This document shows positions 18,223 to 26,259 of a stretch of DNA of 42,426 nucleotides, piece by piece. The stretch lies in the NCBI GenBank assembly GCA_944392765.1, contig CALXXU010000014.1:1-42426 (forward strand). Reading direction: 5' to 3'. Origin of the DNA: an uncultured Anaerobiospirillum sp. (lineage in GTDB: Bacteria; Pseudomonadota; Gammaproteobacteria; Enterobacterales; Succinivibrionaceae). Made by a program: the position numbers and the translations under genes. Positions within the stretch are counted from its first letter, which is position 1. Every line of letters starts with the position of its first letter. Below the pieces are notes generated by a model that was given only the letters and a program-made list of their open reading frames with translations, had not been told where the DNA came from and made no database searches.

Positions 18223-18657
18223 ATGTTTCCTTCGTTTACCGCTATTGAGAGCACTGATTTGCTCGCCAATTTCCACTATCAGGTCGCACCGATGAACTTA
18301 AATCAGCATCAAGCTCATGCCCTGATGGAGCAAAACGGCGCAATCGTCATCGATGTGCGGACGCGCGAGGAGTATGACGAGGGCCATATCGCCGGGGCCT
18401 ATTTGGTGCCCTTAGATGAGGTCTACCACCACCAAGAGCTTAACTTGCTCAAAGCCCGCAACACTCCGGTCTTGCTCTACTGCCGCTCGGGACGGCGCTC
18501 GGGCTTAGTGATGCATGACTTAGCGCGCCTGGGCTATAAGTACCTCATGAATATGGGCGGCGTACTGACCTGGGAGTACGGCCTGACCACCGCTGAGCCC
18601 ACCTTACCTTTTGCCGAGGCCGTGGCCCGCGTCACGCCTTTGGCCGATAAGTTCTAA
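18223..18657 (+). CDS. rhodanese-domain sulfurtransferase, cytoplasmic (144 aa)
   Basis: A single rhodanese domain covers about residues 28-125. VIDVRTREEYDEGHIAGA is the classical N-terminal motif, and YCRSGRRSG at 86-94 is the active-site loop with catalytic Cys87. There is no signal peptide or membrane helix, so it is cytoplasmic. Such proteins carry sulfane sulfur as a cysteine persulfide; the donor and acceptor are unknown. GAGG lies just before ATG 18223. It is followed 46 bases later by an exported paralogue sharing the C-terminal block GGVLTW-YGLTT-PT-PFAEA. GlpE-like or PspE-like by size, but not assigned further. Confidence 0.88.
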   Translation: MFPSFTAIESTDLLANFHYQVAPMNLNQHQAHALMEQNGAIVIDVRTREEYDEGHIAGAYLVPLDEVYHHQELNLLKARNTPVLLYCRSGRRSGLVMHDLARLGYKYLMNMGGVLTWEYGLTTAEPTLPFAEAVARVTPLADKF

Positions 18658-18703
18658 GCACAAAACTGGGCCCCGCCCGGTAAGGCTATATTGGAGGTTT
18701 TTT

Positions 18704-19303
18704 ATGAAGCGATGCACTCTCTTAGGCACGACCTTAAGCGCCTTAGCCTTGAGCCTGATGGCTCTGAGCACTGCCGCTTATAGCGCTGATACCGCTACTG
18801 CGGCAGTGACTGCCAGCAGCGCGCCGGTAGCAAGCAGCGCTCTCTTCAATTACGTGGAAGAAGGCCATGAGGCTCTGCCTCTGACCACCATGGACGCTGC
18901 TACCGCTCAACAGCTCGCCGCTTCCTTCAAGTACAGCCAGGAACCTGAGGTAGTCGCCCAAGACGTAGCCTATGCCTTGATGCAGCAAAAGGGCGCAGTG
19001 GTAGTGGATGTGCGTGAGCCGCACGAGTACGCCGCAGGCCATATCCCTGGGGCCTACAATGTCCCTAAGGACACAGTGCTCTCCAATGCCGACCTTGCCG
19101 CCTTAAAGGATAAGCACATTCCGATTATGGTCTACTGCCGCTCTGGTGGCCGTGCCGGTGATGTCTTAGACGCCTTAGCTGAGGACGGTTTTAGCTACGT
19201 CATGAGCATCGGCGGTGTCTTAACTTGGCCTTATGGCTTAACCACCGAACCAACCGCAAAGCCTTTTGCCGAAGCCGCCGCTGAAGTAAAGGCTGTAAAG
19301 TAA
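18704..19303 (+). CDS. exported rhodanese-domain protein (199 aa)
   Basis: ATG 18704 is preceded by GGAGG at the right distance. An in-frame upstream start at 18611 would overlap the previous gene and place residues before the signal peptide, so I reject it. Residues 1-28 are a signal peptide (MKRC, then a Leu/Ala core, then TAAYSA), so the protein is periplasmic or, less likely, anchored. Residues ~80-180 are the rhodanese domain with VVDVREPHEYAAGHIPGA and YCRSGGRAG, catalytic Cys145. It is a paralogue of the preceding gene and probably in the same operon. Sulfur handling in the periplasm, as for PspE-type single-domain rhodaneses, is the likely role; the substrate is unknown. Confidence 0.88.
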   Translation: MKRCTLLGTTLSALALSLMALSTAAYSADTATAAVTASSAPVASSALFNYVEEGHEALPLTTMDAATAQQLAASFKYSQEPEVVAQDVAYALMQQKGAVVVDVREPHEYAAGHIPGAYNVPKDTVLSNADLAALKDKHIPIMVYCRSGGRAGDVLDALAEDGFSYVMSIGGVLTWPYGLTTEPTAKPFAEAAAEVKAVK

Positions 19304-19382
19304 CAGCTGCCTCTAAAGACCTAAGCGCTCCTCCCGGCATGGAGTAACTGCCTCACTGAGCGCCCGCCCCTACTAACGTGCC

Positions 19383-19418
19383 CCCGTGCCACCTCGGAGC
19401 ACTTGGTTCCGGCACGGG
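19383..19418 (+). terminator. stem-loop after the rhodanese pair
   Basis: CCCGTGCC (19383-19390) and GGCACGGG (19411-19418) pair perfectly over 8 bases with a 20-base loop, 80 bases past the stop. No T-tract is present, so this is a weak terminator candidate. Confidence 0.35.
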
Positions 19419-19494
19419 CCACCTAGCCCGGCTATTTGAGTCGGGCCCTTGCCGCTCTGCCGGGCCCTTAGGTCAGTCCCATGCAGCTCAGCTG

Positions 19495-19990
19495 AGCGCT
19501 TGATTTCGGCCCGTGCAGACCAGCCCAGCGTTTAATTCCAGTCCACGCGGTCCCGCTTAGCGCTTGGTTTCAGCCCACGCAGTCCAACACAGCGCTTGAT
19601 TTCGACCCGCACGGTCACGCCTAGCGCTTTGATTTTGGCCCACGCAGTCCAGCGCAGCGCCTTGGTTCTGGCCCACGCGATCCTGCTTAGCGCTTTGATT
19701 CCTGACCGCGCGCCCTCAGCGCATCGTTTTGGTTCTGCCACACGCGATCCCGCTTAGCGCGTTGATTCATGACCGCGCGCCCTCAGCGCATTGTTTTGGT
19801 TCTGACCCACACAGTCCCGCTTAGCACTTTTGTTTCAGCCCACACGGTTCCGCTTAGCACTTTGGTTTCAGCCCTCGCGGTTCAGCTCAGCGCTTTGATT
19901 TCGGCCAACGCGGTTCAGCCCGGCACTTTGGTTCTGTTCTGACCCGCACGGTCCCGCTCAGCGCTTGGTTTCAGCCCATGCAGCCCAGCC
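19495..19990. repeat. about 15 tandem degenerate 32-33-bp units
   Basis: Successive units start AGCGCTT or a variant (AGCACTT, AGCGCAT), pass through GATTTC or GGTTTC and AGCCCACGC, and end GGTCCCGCTT. Most units are 32-33 bp and a few are shorter or longer. Unit-to-unit divergence is high. It is not a CRISPR array, since there is no split into constant repeats and unique spacers. No start, ribosome site or stable frame supports coding. Confidence 0.8.
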
Positions 19991-20292
19991 CAACATTACT
20001 CGGGCCGCTGCGATACATCAGGCATCGCTTTAGATGGCAGTGGCACAGCAAGCCCTTTGGTTCAGCCAGTGCCACGCACGAGCGTTATTGGGACGCTGGT
20101 CGCTCAGCACGGATCTTGCCCCGGTATGGACGTCAGCGCGCCTGGTTTCGGCCTGATCCTCTGGGTTAAGCCTGAGGGCAGCAGTTGCTTGGTGCGCCCT
20201 CAATCGGGGGCCTCACCTCGCTTACCGCATGGGGCGGAGCTGAGGTTGCGGCCTTATTGTCGCGGGCTCGCATGTTGAGCCCCACGGTGCGG
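19991..20292. other. 302-bp stretch downstream of the regulator gene, nothing specific seen
   Basis: GC-rich sequence between the tandem array and the 3' end of the minus-strand regulator. Two short open frames on the + strand lack ribosome sites and family resemblance. Confidence 0.45.
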
Positions 20293-20988
20293 TTAGTGTG
20301 GTGCGCTTTTGAGGGCTTCCTCGTGCTTGCGTAAGTGCATGTAGATGACGTCGCGCGAAATATTGAGCACCTTGGCGATACGCGGAACCGCCTTGCGAAT
20401 TTTGAAGACGCCCTCGTCGCTTAAGCGCACAATGATTTCGTAGGTCTTACGCCGTACTGGAATATTGGGGTCGTTTTTGACCTCTTGCTCCACTTGACGC
20501 ACCTTGGTGAGAAAGAGGTCGTCCAGGTCGATCGCAAAATGCTCGCCTCCGGCCTCGCCCTCGTTCTTGGGCTCAACCAGAATTTGCGCCAACTGATTAA
20601 ACGGCATTGAGATGTCGAAATTGATGCAAAACAAGCCAATAGGGTTACCGGCAATGCCCTTAATTACGGTCGTGGTCGAGCGCATCGTGGCGCCATTGAC
20701 CGTTTGGGTCAGGTAGAGCTTACTAAAGCTACTTCCAGTCTGCTCACACTGACGCAGGACGCTGAGCGCCTTGTCGGTCACCGGTGAGCCAATTTTGCGC
20801 CCGGTCTTAGCCCCATTGTGAATCCAAATCACCGAGTGAGAGAGATCTTCTAAGGAGTGCAACACCACCTCACAGCAATCCCCAAAGAGCTGCCCGATGG
20901 CATCCACTAAGGGCTTATAGCCCTCTAAAATTAAGCGATCTTGCGGGCTCAAACTCACCGAGCCTTCCTTGAGCACATTTGTGTTCAA
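20293..20988 (-). CDS. YheO/DauR-type PAS-HTH transcriptional regulator (231 aa)
   Basis: The start is TTG 20988, supported by GGAGG six to seven bases upstream; no ATG or better site lies in frame nearby. Residues ~23-130 match the YheO-type PAS-like domain (LVDAIGQLFGDCCEVVLHSL, then IGLFCINFDIS). Residues ~178-221 match the DauR-type HTH (RRKTYEIIVRLSDEGVF, then IAKVLNISRDVIYMHLRKH). Family members such as DauR control D-amino-acid catabolism. Here it lies on the same strand, about 1 kb beyond dsdA, so it is the natural regulator of the D-serine operon in place of the LysR-type DsdC of E. coli. That regulatory link, and whether it represses or activates, is inferred. Confidence 0.85.
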   Translation of the reverse strand: MNTNVLKEGSVSLSPQDRLILEGYKPLVDAIGQLFGDCCEVVLHSLEDLSHSVIWIHNGAKTGRKIGSPVTDKALSVLRQCEQTGSSFSKLYLTQTVNGATMRSTTTVIKGIAGNPIGLFCINFDISMPFNQLAQILVEPKNEGEAGGEHFAIDLDDLFLTKVRQVEQEVKNDPNIPVRRKTYEIIVRLSDEGVFKIRKAVPRIAKVLNISRDVIYMHLRKHEEALKSAPH

Positions 20989-21209
20989 TCATCTCCCTCC
21001 TGCAACTCAATCCCCATCCCGCCTTGCGCCCCAAGCTCCAAACGCCCATTACGCGCAGCTGCTTGCTGCCCCAGCTGATGAAAATATCTGCACCAAAGCT
21101 GATAAGTATGGCCTTTTTTAGCTTTTCTCACAAGATGAACGTATAGCTCTAGGCTACGCCACCCCGCCCAACCATGCGCTCAGCGCCTTCACTGTGCTCA
21201 GCTGCAACT

Positions 21210-21800
21210 GCGCACTGCGCTCTTCCTACAACCTTGCTCTCTTTTCCCAACTCCACCCTCGACGCAAACTCAGCGCTCAGCTCAGACACCACTCTCTTTT
21301 CTCAACCCCGCGCTTGCTGCACCCTGCGCTCTTCCTTTCATATTGCTCTCTTTCCGCAACACCACCCTCGACTCAAACTCAGCGCTCAGCTCAGACGACC
21401 TCTCTTTCCTTAAGCCCGCGCTTGCTGCGCCCTGCGCTCTTCTGTTTTCATTGCTCTCTTCCTCCAACTCCACCCTCGACGCCAACTTAACGCTCAGCTC
21501 AGACGCCCGCACTTTTCTCAAGCCAGCTCTCTTTTCTCACCACCGCGCTCGGTTCGCTCTGCGCTCTTCCTTTCACCTTGCTATCTTTCTCAACCTCATG
21601 CTCGACGCAAACTTAGCGCTCAGCTCAGACACCGCTCGCTTTCCTCAAGCCCGCGCTTGCTGCGCCCTGCGCTCTTCCTTTCACCTTGCTCTCTTTCTTC
21701 ATCTCCACGCTCGACTCAAACTCAGCAGTCAGCTCAGACGCCCGCACTTTTCTCAAGCCAGCTCTCTTTTCTCACCACCGCGCTCGGTTCGCTTGGCGAT
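21210..21800. repeat. five tandem ~109-bp imperfect repeats
   Basis: The block ACTCAGCGCTCAGCTCAGAC recurs, with changes, at about 21270, 21379, 21487, 21613 and 21722, spacings of 109, 108, 126 and 109. Between copies, TGCGCTCTTCCTTTCA and CTCAAGCCCGCGCTTGCTGC also recur. The 126-bp interval has a variant insert (CTTTTCTCACCACCGCGCTCGG) that reappears at the array's end. Long open frames exist on the + strand, but they are proline/serine/leucine repeats without ribosome sites. The array separates dsdA from its likely regulator. Confidence 0.8.
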
Positions 21801-21913
21801 CTTTCCTTCAACATCGCTCTTGGTTCTCACGGCACTGATTGCTCAGCGCACCGCGCACGCTGACTCAAGCTAGAGACTGGGGCTGCCATGCTGTTTCTGT
21901 TACGCCTAGTGAA

Positions 21914-21966
21914 AAGCCCAGTTCCGCTGGGGTGGTGTGCTGGTGCGCTCCGGCGAAACTGGGCTT
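21914..21966 (-). terminator. terminator of the ridA-dsdX-dsdA operon
   Basis: Arms AAGCCCAGTT (21914-21923) and AACTGGGCTT (21957-21966) pair over 10 bases, and after one mismatch the stem continues with CCGCTGG/CCGGCG-type pairing. Read on the minus strand the stem is followed by TTTTC. It lies 75 bases past the dsdA stop codon. Confidence 0.65.
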
Positions 21967-22040
21967 GTCATGTCGCCCTAGCTTCAAGGCGACGTAGTGT
22001 AGTTAGTGTTGGTGCAACATTAGGAGAGTTAGTTGGTGAC

Positions 22041-23390
22041 TTAGGCTTGCTCTGCGCCCTTGGCTAAGTACTTTTCCATCTCCTCCGGTGGAACCATGCC
22101 GCCGCCGGTAGCCCAAACTAAGTGGGTGGCGTTCTCAAGCTGCTCTGGGGTAAAGCCCATGCGCTGTAAGTACTCTTCGTTTTGCAGGACGCGGGCAATG
22201 CCTGGCATACCGGCTAAGGCTGATGGCTCTAAGCGAATGCCCTCGGTTTGATCTAACAGGGACAGGAGCTTGTACATCTCCTCGTCGGTCAAGGTGTAAT
22301 AGCCGTCGATCAGGCCCTCCATGGCGTGGCCGACAAAGCCCGATGGGCGGCCGACTGCCAGACCGTCAGCAGCGGTTAAGTTATCGATGCCGATATCTTG
22401 GACACTGATGCCCTCATGCAAGCCGGTATAGACACCTAAGATCATGCATGGAGAATGGGTTGGCTCGGCAAAGAAGCAGTGTACGTTATCGCCGTAGGCG
22501 TTCTTTAAGCCAAAGGCGACGCCACCAGGACCACCACCGACGCCGCATGGCAGGTAGACAAATAGAGGGTGCTGCTCATCAACCTTGACCCCTAACTCCT
22601 CAAATTGCGCCTTAAGACGACCACCGGCGACCGAGTAACCTAAGAACAAGGTGCGCGAGTTCTCATCGTCAATGAAGAAGCAAGTTGGATCGCTCTTAGC
22701 CTGCTCACGGCCGTTAGCTACGGCCACACTGTAGTCGGTTTGATACTCCACTACGTTAACGCCGCACTGACGCAGCTTATTCTTCTTCCACTCGCGGGCA
22801 TCAGCGGACATGTGGACGCTGACCTTAAAGCCCAGCTTGGCGCTCATAATGCCAATCGACAGACCGAGGTTACCGGTTGAGCCCACTGCAATGCTGTACT
22901 GGCTAAAGAACTTGCGGAACTCATCGGAGAAGAGCTTGGCGTAATCGTCGTCGTACTTGAGCAGACCGGCCTTGATGGCTAAATCTTCAGCGTGCTTGAG
23001 CACCTCGTAGATGCCGCCACGGGCCTTGATCGAGCCGGAAATCGGCAGATGGCTATCCTGCTTTAACCACAGCTTGCCCTTGAGGTTCAAGCCATAGCGC
23101 TCGTGTAAGGCCTGCTGCATCTTAGGGATCGGACGGACCACCGACTCAATGATGCCGCCGGAGGTCTCAGTCTCAGGGAAGGCCTTGCGCAGATAGGCAG
23201 CAAAGCGAGTTAAGCGCTCGGAGGCGTCTTGGATGTCATCAGGGCCTAAGCCGACCTTGGTCATACCGGCGGCGGTGCTGCTCGACGTGATAGCTGGGTT
23301 AAACCAGCTGACTTCCTCCAGCTTGACCAAGCTTTGGATCAAAGGATGGGAGGCAATGAGTGCGTCGATCTTATCTTGGGTCAGACTCAT
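22041..23390 (-). CDS. dsdA: D-serine ammonia-lyase (D-serine dehydratase)
   Basis: The 449-residue length and motifs fit DsdA, the PLP enzyme that converts D-serine to pyruvate and ammonia through 2-aminoacrylate. The PLP lysine is K122 in [11 protein letters not shown], and the phosphate-binding loop is [11 protein letters not shown] (170-180). [15 protein letters not shown] and the C-terminal [13 protein letters not shown] are also typical. The start ATG 23390 has AAGGAG seven bases upstream. It is the last gene of a minus-strand operon, 17 bases after the permease, and downstream of ridA, whose product clears the reactive 2-aminoacrylate that this enzyme releases. Cytoplasmic. Confidence is high. 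Confidence 0.96.
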   Translation of the reverse strand: MSLTQDKIDALIASHPLIQSLVKLEEVSWFNPAITSSSTAAGMTKVGLGPDDIQDASERLTRFAAYLRKAFPETETSGGIIESVVRPIPKMQQALHERYGLNLKGKLWLKQDSHLPISGSIKARGGIYEVLKHAEDLAIKAGLLKYDDDYAKLFSDEFRKFFSQYSIAVGSTGNLGLSIGIMSAKLGFKVSVHMSADAREWKKNKLRQCGVNVVEYQTDYSVAVANGREQAKSDPTCFFIDDENSRTLFLGYSVAGGRLKAQFEELGVKVDEQHPLFVYLPCGVGGGPGGVAFGLKNAYGDNVHCFFAEPTHSPCMILGVYTGLHEGISVQDIGIDNLTAADGLAVGRPSGFVGHAMEGLIDGYYTLTDEEMYKLLSLLDQTEGIRLEPSALAGMPGIARVLQNEEYLQRMGFTPEQLENATHLVWATGGGMVPPEEMEKYLAKGAEQA

Positions 23391-23407
23391 AGTGTTAACT
23401 CCTTAAA

Positions 23408-24745
23408 TTAAATCACAGTCGACAGGGCAAAGGTACCGCCTAAGGCGACCACTGAGGCGATTAAGGTGGCAGAGGTGTAGTACTTCAAGATCTCGTTCAT
23501 GGTAGCACCGCAATATTGCTTGACTAACCAGAACAGCGAGTCGGTGACGATGGTGCAGCCAATCGCGCCCGAACCGATGGCCAAGGTGATAATCTCAGGG
23601 CTAATTTGCGGATACAGCGCGAGCATTGGTTGAACAATGGCGGTCGCACCCATCATCGCTACTGTGGCCGAGCCGACAGCGGCGTGGAGGATGATCGCAA
23701 CTAACCAGGCAAGCAGGATTGGATGCATATCGAGGTTAGCTAAGATCTGAGCTAAGCCATCGCTGATACCGCTGGCGCTTAAGATGCCATTGAAAGCACC
23801 ACCGGCACCGATGATCAAGAGAATATTGGCAATCGAGGAGAAGCAGCCCTCAGTATGGGTTAACAACTCACTCATCGTCATCTTGCGCTTGAGGCCGAGC
23901 AGATAGTAGGCACAGAAAGCCGCCAAGAATAAGGCCGTGATTGGATTGCCCACGAACTCTAAGAAGAGATAGAAGCTCGAGTTGTTATCGACATTGAACT
24001 GGGCGACGGTCTTGATCAGCATTAAGGCGATTGGCAAGAAAATGCAGAACAAAGTGACGCCTAAGCCTGGCAGCTCGCTTTCCTCACGAACCTTCAGATC
24101 GGCAAACTCATCAGGCACCTTCTTGAATGGCACCTTGTCCTTGAGCAAGCGCAGGAATAATGGACCGCCCACTAAGGAGGCAACTAAGCCCACGGCTAAG
24201 CCCGCAACAATCACAGTGCCAATATCGGCCTTTAATTGATTGGTGACGAATAAGGCGGCAGGATGAGGCGGTACGATGCAGTGTACTGCCATTAAAGCCG
24301 TGCACAGAGGAATGGCAAGCTTTAACAGCGAGGTATTGGTCTTCTTGGCAATTGAGAACGCGAGCGGAATGAGCAGCACCACACCGACCTCAACGAAGAG
24401 GGTGATACCGCAAATCAAGCCCACAATGACCATGATGACATCAGGCTTTAAAAAGCGGCTGCGTAACAGGGTAATACCGATTTTCTCCGCCGCGCCCGAA
24501 ACCTCAAGCATCTTGCCTAAGATTGTGCCAAGACCAATGATGGCAGCTAAGAAGCCCAAGGTGCCACCGATACCGTTTTCGATCGCTCCGAGCAAATCGT
24601 TAGGCTTCATCTGCATCAAGAGGCCCACGTAGAAGCTGGCGAGCATCAGGGCCAAGAACGGGTGCAGCTTGAATTTGACGATCGACACGATGATGAGCAA
24701 GATGCTCGTCACCAAGGTGCCGATAATAAAGACATCAGGAGCCAT
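23408..24745 (-). CDS. dsdX: GntP-family permease, likely D-serine transporter DsdX
   Basis: I place the start at ATG 24745 (MAPDVFIIG), which has CGGAGG seven bases upstream; the longer frame from 24820 adds a hydrophilic leader before the first helix. This gives 445 residues, the length of E. coli DsdX. The sequence is hydrophobic throughout with about 12 membrane helices and GntP-family blocks (FLAAIIGLGTILGKMLE; ALMAVHCIVPPHPAALF; GAGGAFNGIL). GntP members import gluconate, related sugar acids or D-serine. Adjacency to dsdA (17 bases) and to ridA makes D-serine the best substrate call, though gluconate cannot be excluded from sequence alone. Confidence 0.87.
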   Translation of the reverse strand: MAPDVFIIGTLVTSILLIIVSIVKFKLHPFLALMLASFYVGLLMQMKPNDLLGAIENGIGGTLGFLAAIIGLGTILGKMLEVSGAAEKIGITLLRSRFLKPDVIMVIVGLICGITLFVEVGVVLLIPLAFSIAKKTNTSLLKLAIPLCTALMAVHCIVPPHPAALFVTNQLKADIGTVIVAGLAVGLVASLVGGPLFLRLLKDKVPFKKVPDEFADLKVREESELPGLGVTLFCIFLPIALMLIKTVAQFNVDNNSSFYLFLEFVGNPITALFLAAFCAYYLLGLKRKMTMSELLTHTEGCFSSIANILLIIGAGGAFNGILSASGISDGLAQILANLDMHPILLAWLVAIILHAAVGSATVAMMGATAIVQPMLALYPQISPEIITLAIGSGAIGCTIVTDSLFWLVKQYCGATMNEILKYYTSATLIASVVALGGTFALSTVI

Positions 24746-24894
24746 AAAGTGCCTCCGATTAATTAGAACAGAGAAGTAAGCCCGAGCTGTGCTCGGCCTT
24801 GGGCGGCAGCTCAGCGCCAAAGACTCAAGGCCATAGGTGCAACGCTATGCCGTGCTGCCGCCGCGCGGCTTAAGCCTATTAAGTCCGCGCCTTG

Positions 24895-24908
24895 AAAAAA
24901 AAAAAAAA
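24895..24908. repeat. 14-base homopolymer (A14 on +, T14 on -) between ridA and dsdX
   Basis: Fourteen uninterrupted A, read as T14 on the transcribed minus strand, lie 18 bases after the ridA stop and 150 bases before dsdX. A GC-rich run precedes it on the minus strand, but I see no clean stem. It could partially terminate after ridA or vary in length. Confidence 0.6.
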
Positions 24909-24925
24909 CGACCTGCGAGCGCGCC

Positions 24926-25300
24926 TTAAGCTAGCGCGATGCACTCAATCTCAACTTTGGCGCCCTTAGGCAAGGCAGCTACCGCAAAAGCACTGCGGGT
25001 TGGGAATGGTGCCGTGAAGACCTGGCCATAAACCTCGTTCATGGCGGCAAAGTCAGTGATGTCAGCTAAGAACACCGTGGTCTTAACGACCTTATCGACC
25101 GACGAACCAGCAGCCTCTAATAAAGCCTTTAAGTTGCGCAGCGACTGCTCAGTCTGAGCGGCAATCCCTTCCGGCATCTCACCGGTAGCTGGGTTAATCG
25201 GAAGCTGGCCTGAAACAAAGATCAGGGAACCAGTGGTGATAGCGGCGCTGTAAGGGCCGATTGCAGCAGGGGCCTGAGGCGAAGTGATAGGCTCTTTCAT
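24926..25300 (-). CDS. ridA: RidA, 2-iminobutanoate/2-iminopropanoate deaminase
   Basis: ATG 25300 (MKEPITSPQAPA) is chosen over the longer frame from 25372 because it has GAGG eight to ten bases upstream and gives 124 residues, within the usual RidA length. Signature residues are present: IGPYS near the start, Arg102 in PTRSAFAVAALPKGA, and Glu118 in VEIECIA. RidA hydrolyses enamine/imine intermediates released by PLP dehydratases, preventing 2-aminoacrylate damage. As first gene before dsdX and dsdA it is placed where its substrate would be generated. Its ribosome site overlaps one of the CTCAACAA elements, so a regulator bound there might also affect initiation. Confidence 0.94.
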   Translation of the reverse strand: MKEPITSPQAPAAIGPYSAAITTGSLIFVSGQLPINPATGEMPEGIAAQTEQSLRNLKALLEAAGSSVDKVVKTTVFLADITDFAAMNEVYGQVFTAPFPTRSAFAVAALPKGAKVEIECIALA

Positions 25301-25404
25301 AGTAACTTCCTCAACAAAAGCACGACTGAACTGACCAAGGTGCAGGGCCTGAGCACTCCTGAAAATAAACAAAAACTAGGGTGCTCATCCCTTTGACTAA
25401 AGTG

Positions 25405-25410
25405 ATTGTA
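25405..25410 (-). promoter_or_regulatory. possible -10 box (TACAAT) for the ridA operon
   Basis: TACAAT on the minus strand, about 105 bases before the ridA ATG and just inside the strongest inverted repeat. I see no good -35 at 17 bp, so this is tentative. Confidence 0.25.
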
Positions 25411-25427
25411 AAGCGAGCCAATCAAGA

Positions 25428-25468
25428 TTTTGTTGAGCTAAATCAAACTTTTGACAAGCTCAACAAAA
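25428..25468. promoter_or_regulatory. perfect 11-bp inverted repeat, operator candidate
   Basis: TTTTGTTGAGC (25428-25438) and GCTCAACAAAA (25458-25468) are exact reverse complements separated by 19 bases. Centre-to-centre distance is 30 bp, about three helical turns, so two dimers could bind on one face. A further GCTCAACAAAA occurs at 25610-25620. Confidence 0.7.
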
Positions 25469-25620
25469 AGAGCGTTCACTCAACAAGGCAAAATCCAGTA
25501 AAAATGCCGCTTTCCGTCAAAGCAAGTCCATTTAACTCATCATACTTTTTGTTGAGTTACTGTAATTACACCCACGCCCGCACCACCGGCCCCTTGGCGC
25601 CCTCATTTCGCTCAACAAAA

Positions 25621-26046
25621 AAACGAATCAAGCCCATCCCCCCAAAAACAGCCACCTCGGCCCCGCCTGATGCTGCGCGCACTCCGCCGAGCAGCACGTG
25701 CTCCAGCGTGCCGTCACTCGATTTGCTTAGCTATATCCACAAATATGCACTCACAACCAAGCAAGACCACCAACCCGCGCAAAGCGTCCCCGCGCCGCCA
25801 CGCTATTTTTTCTTTTTGGTTGTGGCGCGCATCGCCGCATCAATGCACGCCTCGCGCATCAATGCGCGCCCAACCGCATCAGGCTCTACCGCGCTCGTGC
25901 CTCCTACATCACTTGCGCTCAGCCCCATTCATTGGGGCTACTGTCGTGCGTGCCTGCTCAAGGCGCCACTGCTCAAGCGCCACCCACGTAACGCTTGATT
26001 GATTTGCTGACAGCACCACCCGAGTGCTGGGCCCGAGGCGCCGCGC
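25621..26046. other. 426-bp intergenic region, no gene seen
   Basis: Open frames on the + strand here are proline/serine/arginine-rich, have no ribosome sites and resemble no family. No other structure was noted. Confidence 0.5.
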
Positions 26047-26259
26047 TTAAGGCTCCTCACTCTCAGCAAAGGGCTGCTGATACGGGCAGGGCTGGCCCCA
26101 GTAATAGACATCATCGGGCTTGAGGCGGCCGCCCTGTTCCGGATAGACCTGACAGTGCGCCGAGCGATAGGAGCCAATCACGAGCTGGCAATTCTGGCAA
26201 GCGACTGGGTTAATCGGATTGCAGCCAAAGCGCTCTTGGGCCCACCTATTCTCACGCAT
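26047..26259 (-). CDS. 70-aa cysteine-rich protein, paralogue 1 (hypothetical)
   Basis: ATG 26259 follows GGAAAGGAGGA. Five cysteines at 13, 21, 24, 36 and 58 lie in the pattern FGC-PINPV-C-NC then YRSA-CQVYP then PDD-Y-G-PCP. The CxxC pair plus two further cysteines looks like a metal-binding (zinc or iron-sulfur) fold. There is no signal peptide or membrane segment, so it is probably cytoplasmic. A paralogue lies about 380 bases upstream on the same strand. I do not recognise a named family and give no function. Confidence 0.75.
   Translation of the reverse strand: MRENRWAQERFGCNPINPVACQNCQLVIGSYRSAHCQVYPEQGGRLKPDDVYYWGQPCPYQQPFAESEEP

Larger units (their letters stand above)
25310..25620. 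promoter_or_regulatory. cluster of six CTCAACAA/TTGTTGAG elements upstream of ridA
   Basis: Copies lie at 25310-25317, 25431-25437 (within TTTTGTTGAGC), 25459-25466, 25479-25486, 25549-25556 and 25611-25618, in both orientations. An 8-mer should occur by chance about once per 33 kb on both strands, so six in 311 bases is striking. They cover the ridA ribosome site, the leader and the upstream DNA. They are probably operator half-sites for the D-serine operon; the binder is unknown, with the YheO/DauR-type regulator the first candidate. Confidence 0.7.

Noticed and set aside
19495..19990. CRISPR array
   Set aside because: Units of 32-33 bp vary along their whole length. There is no constant repeat alternating with unique spacers, and no cas gene is present.
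21174..21873. Overlapping long open frames in the ~109-bp repeat array
   Set aside because: All are Ser/Pro/Leu repeats produced by the DNA repeats in several frames, with no ribosome sites. Openness in several frames comes from composition.
25381..25998. 205-residue open frame on the + strand upstream of ridA
   Set aside because: It runs through the operator cluster, has no ribosome site and becomes Pro/Arg-rich without family resemblance.
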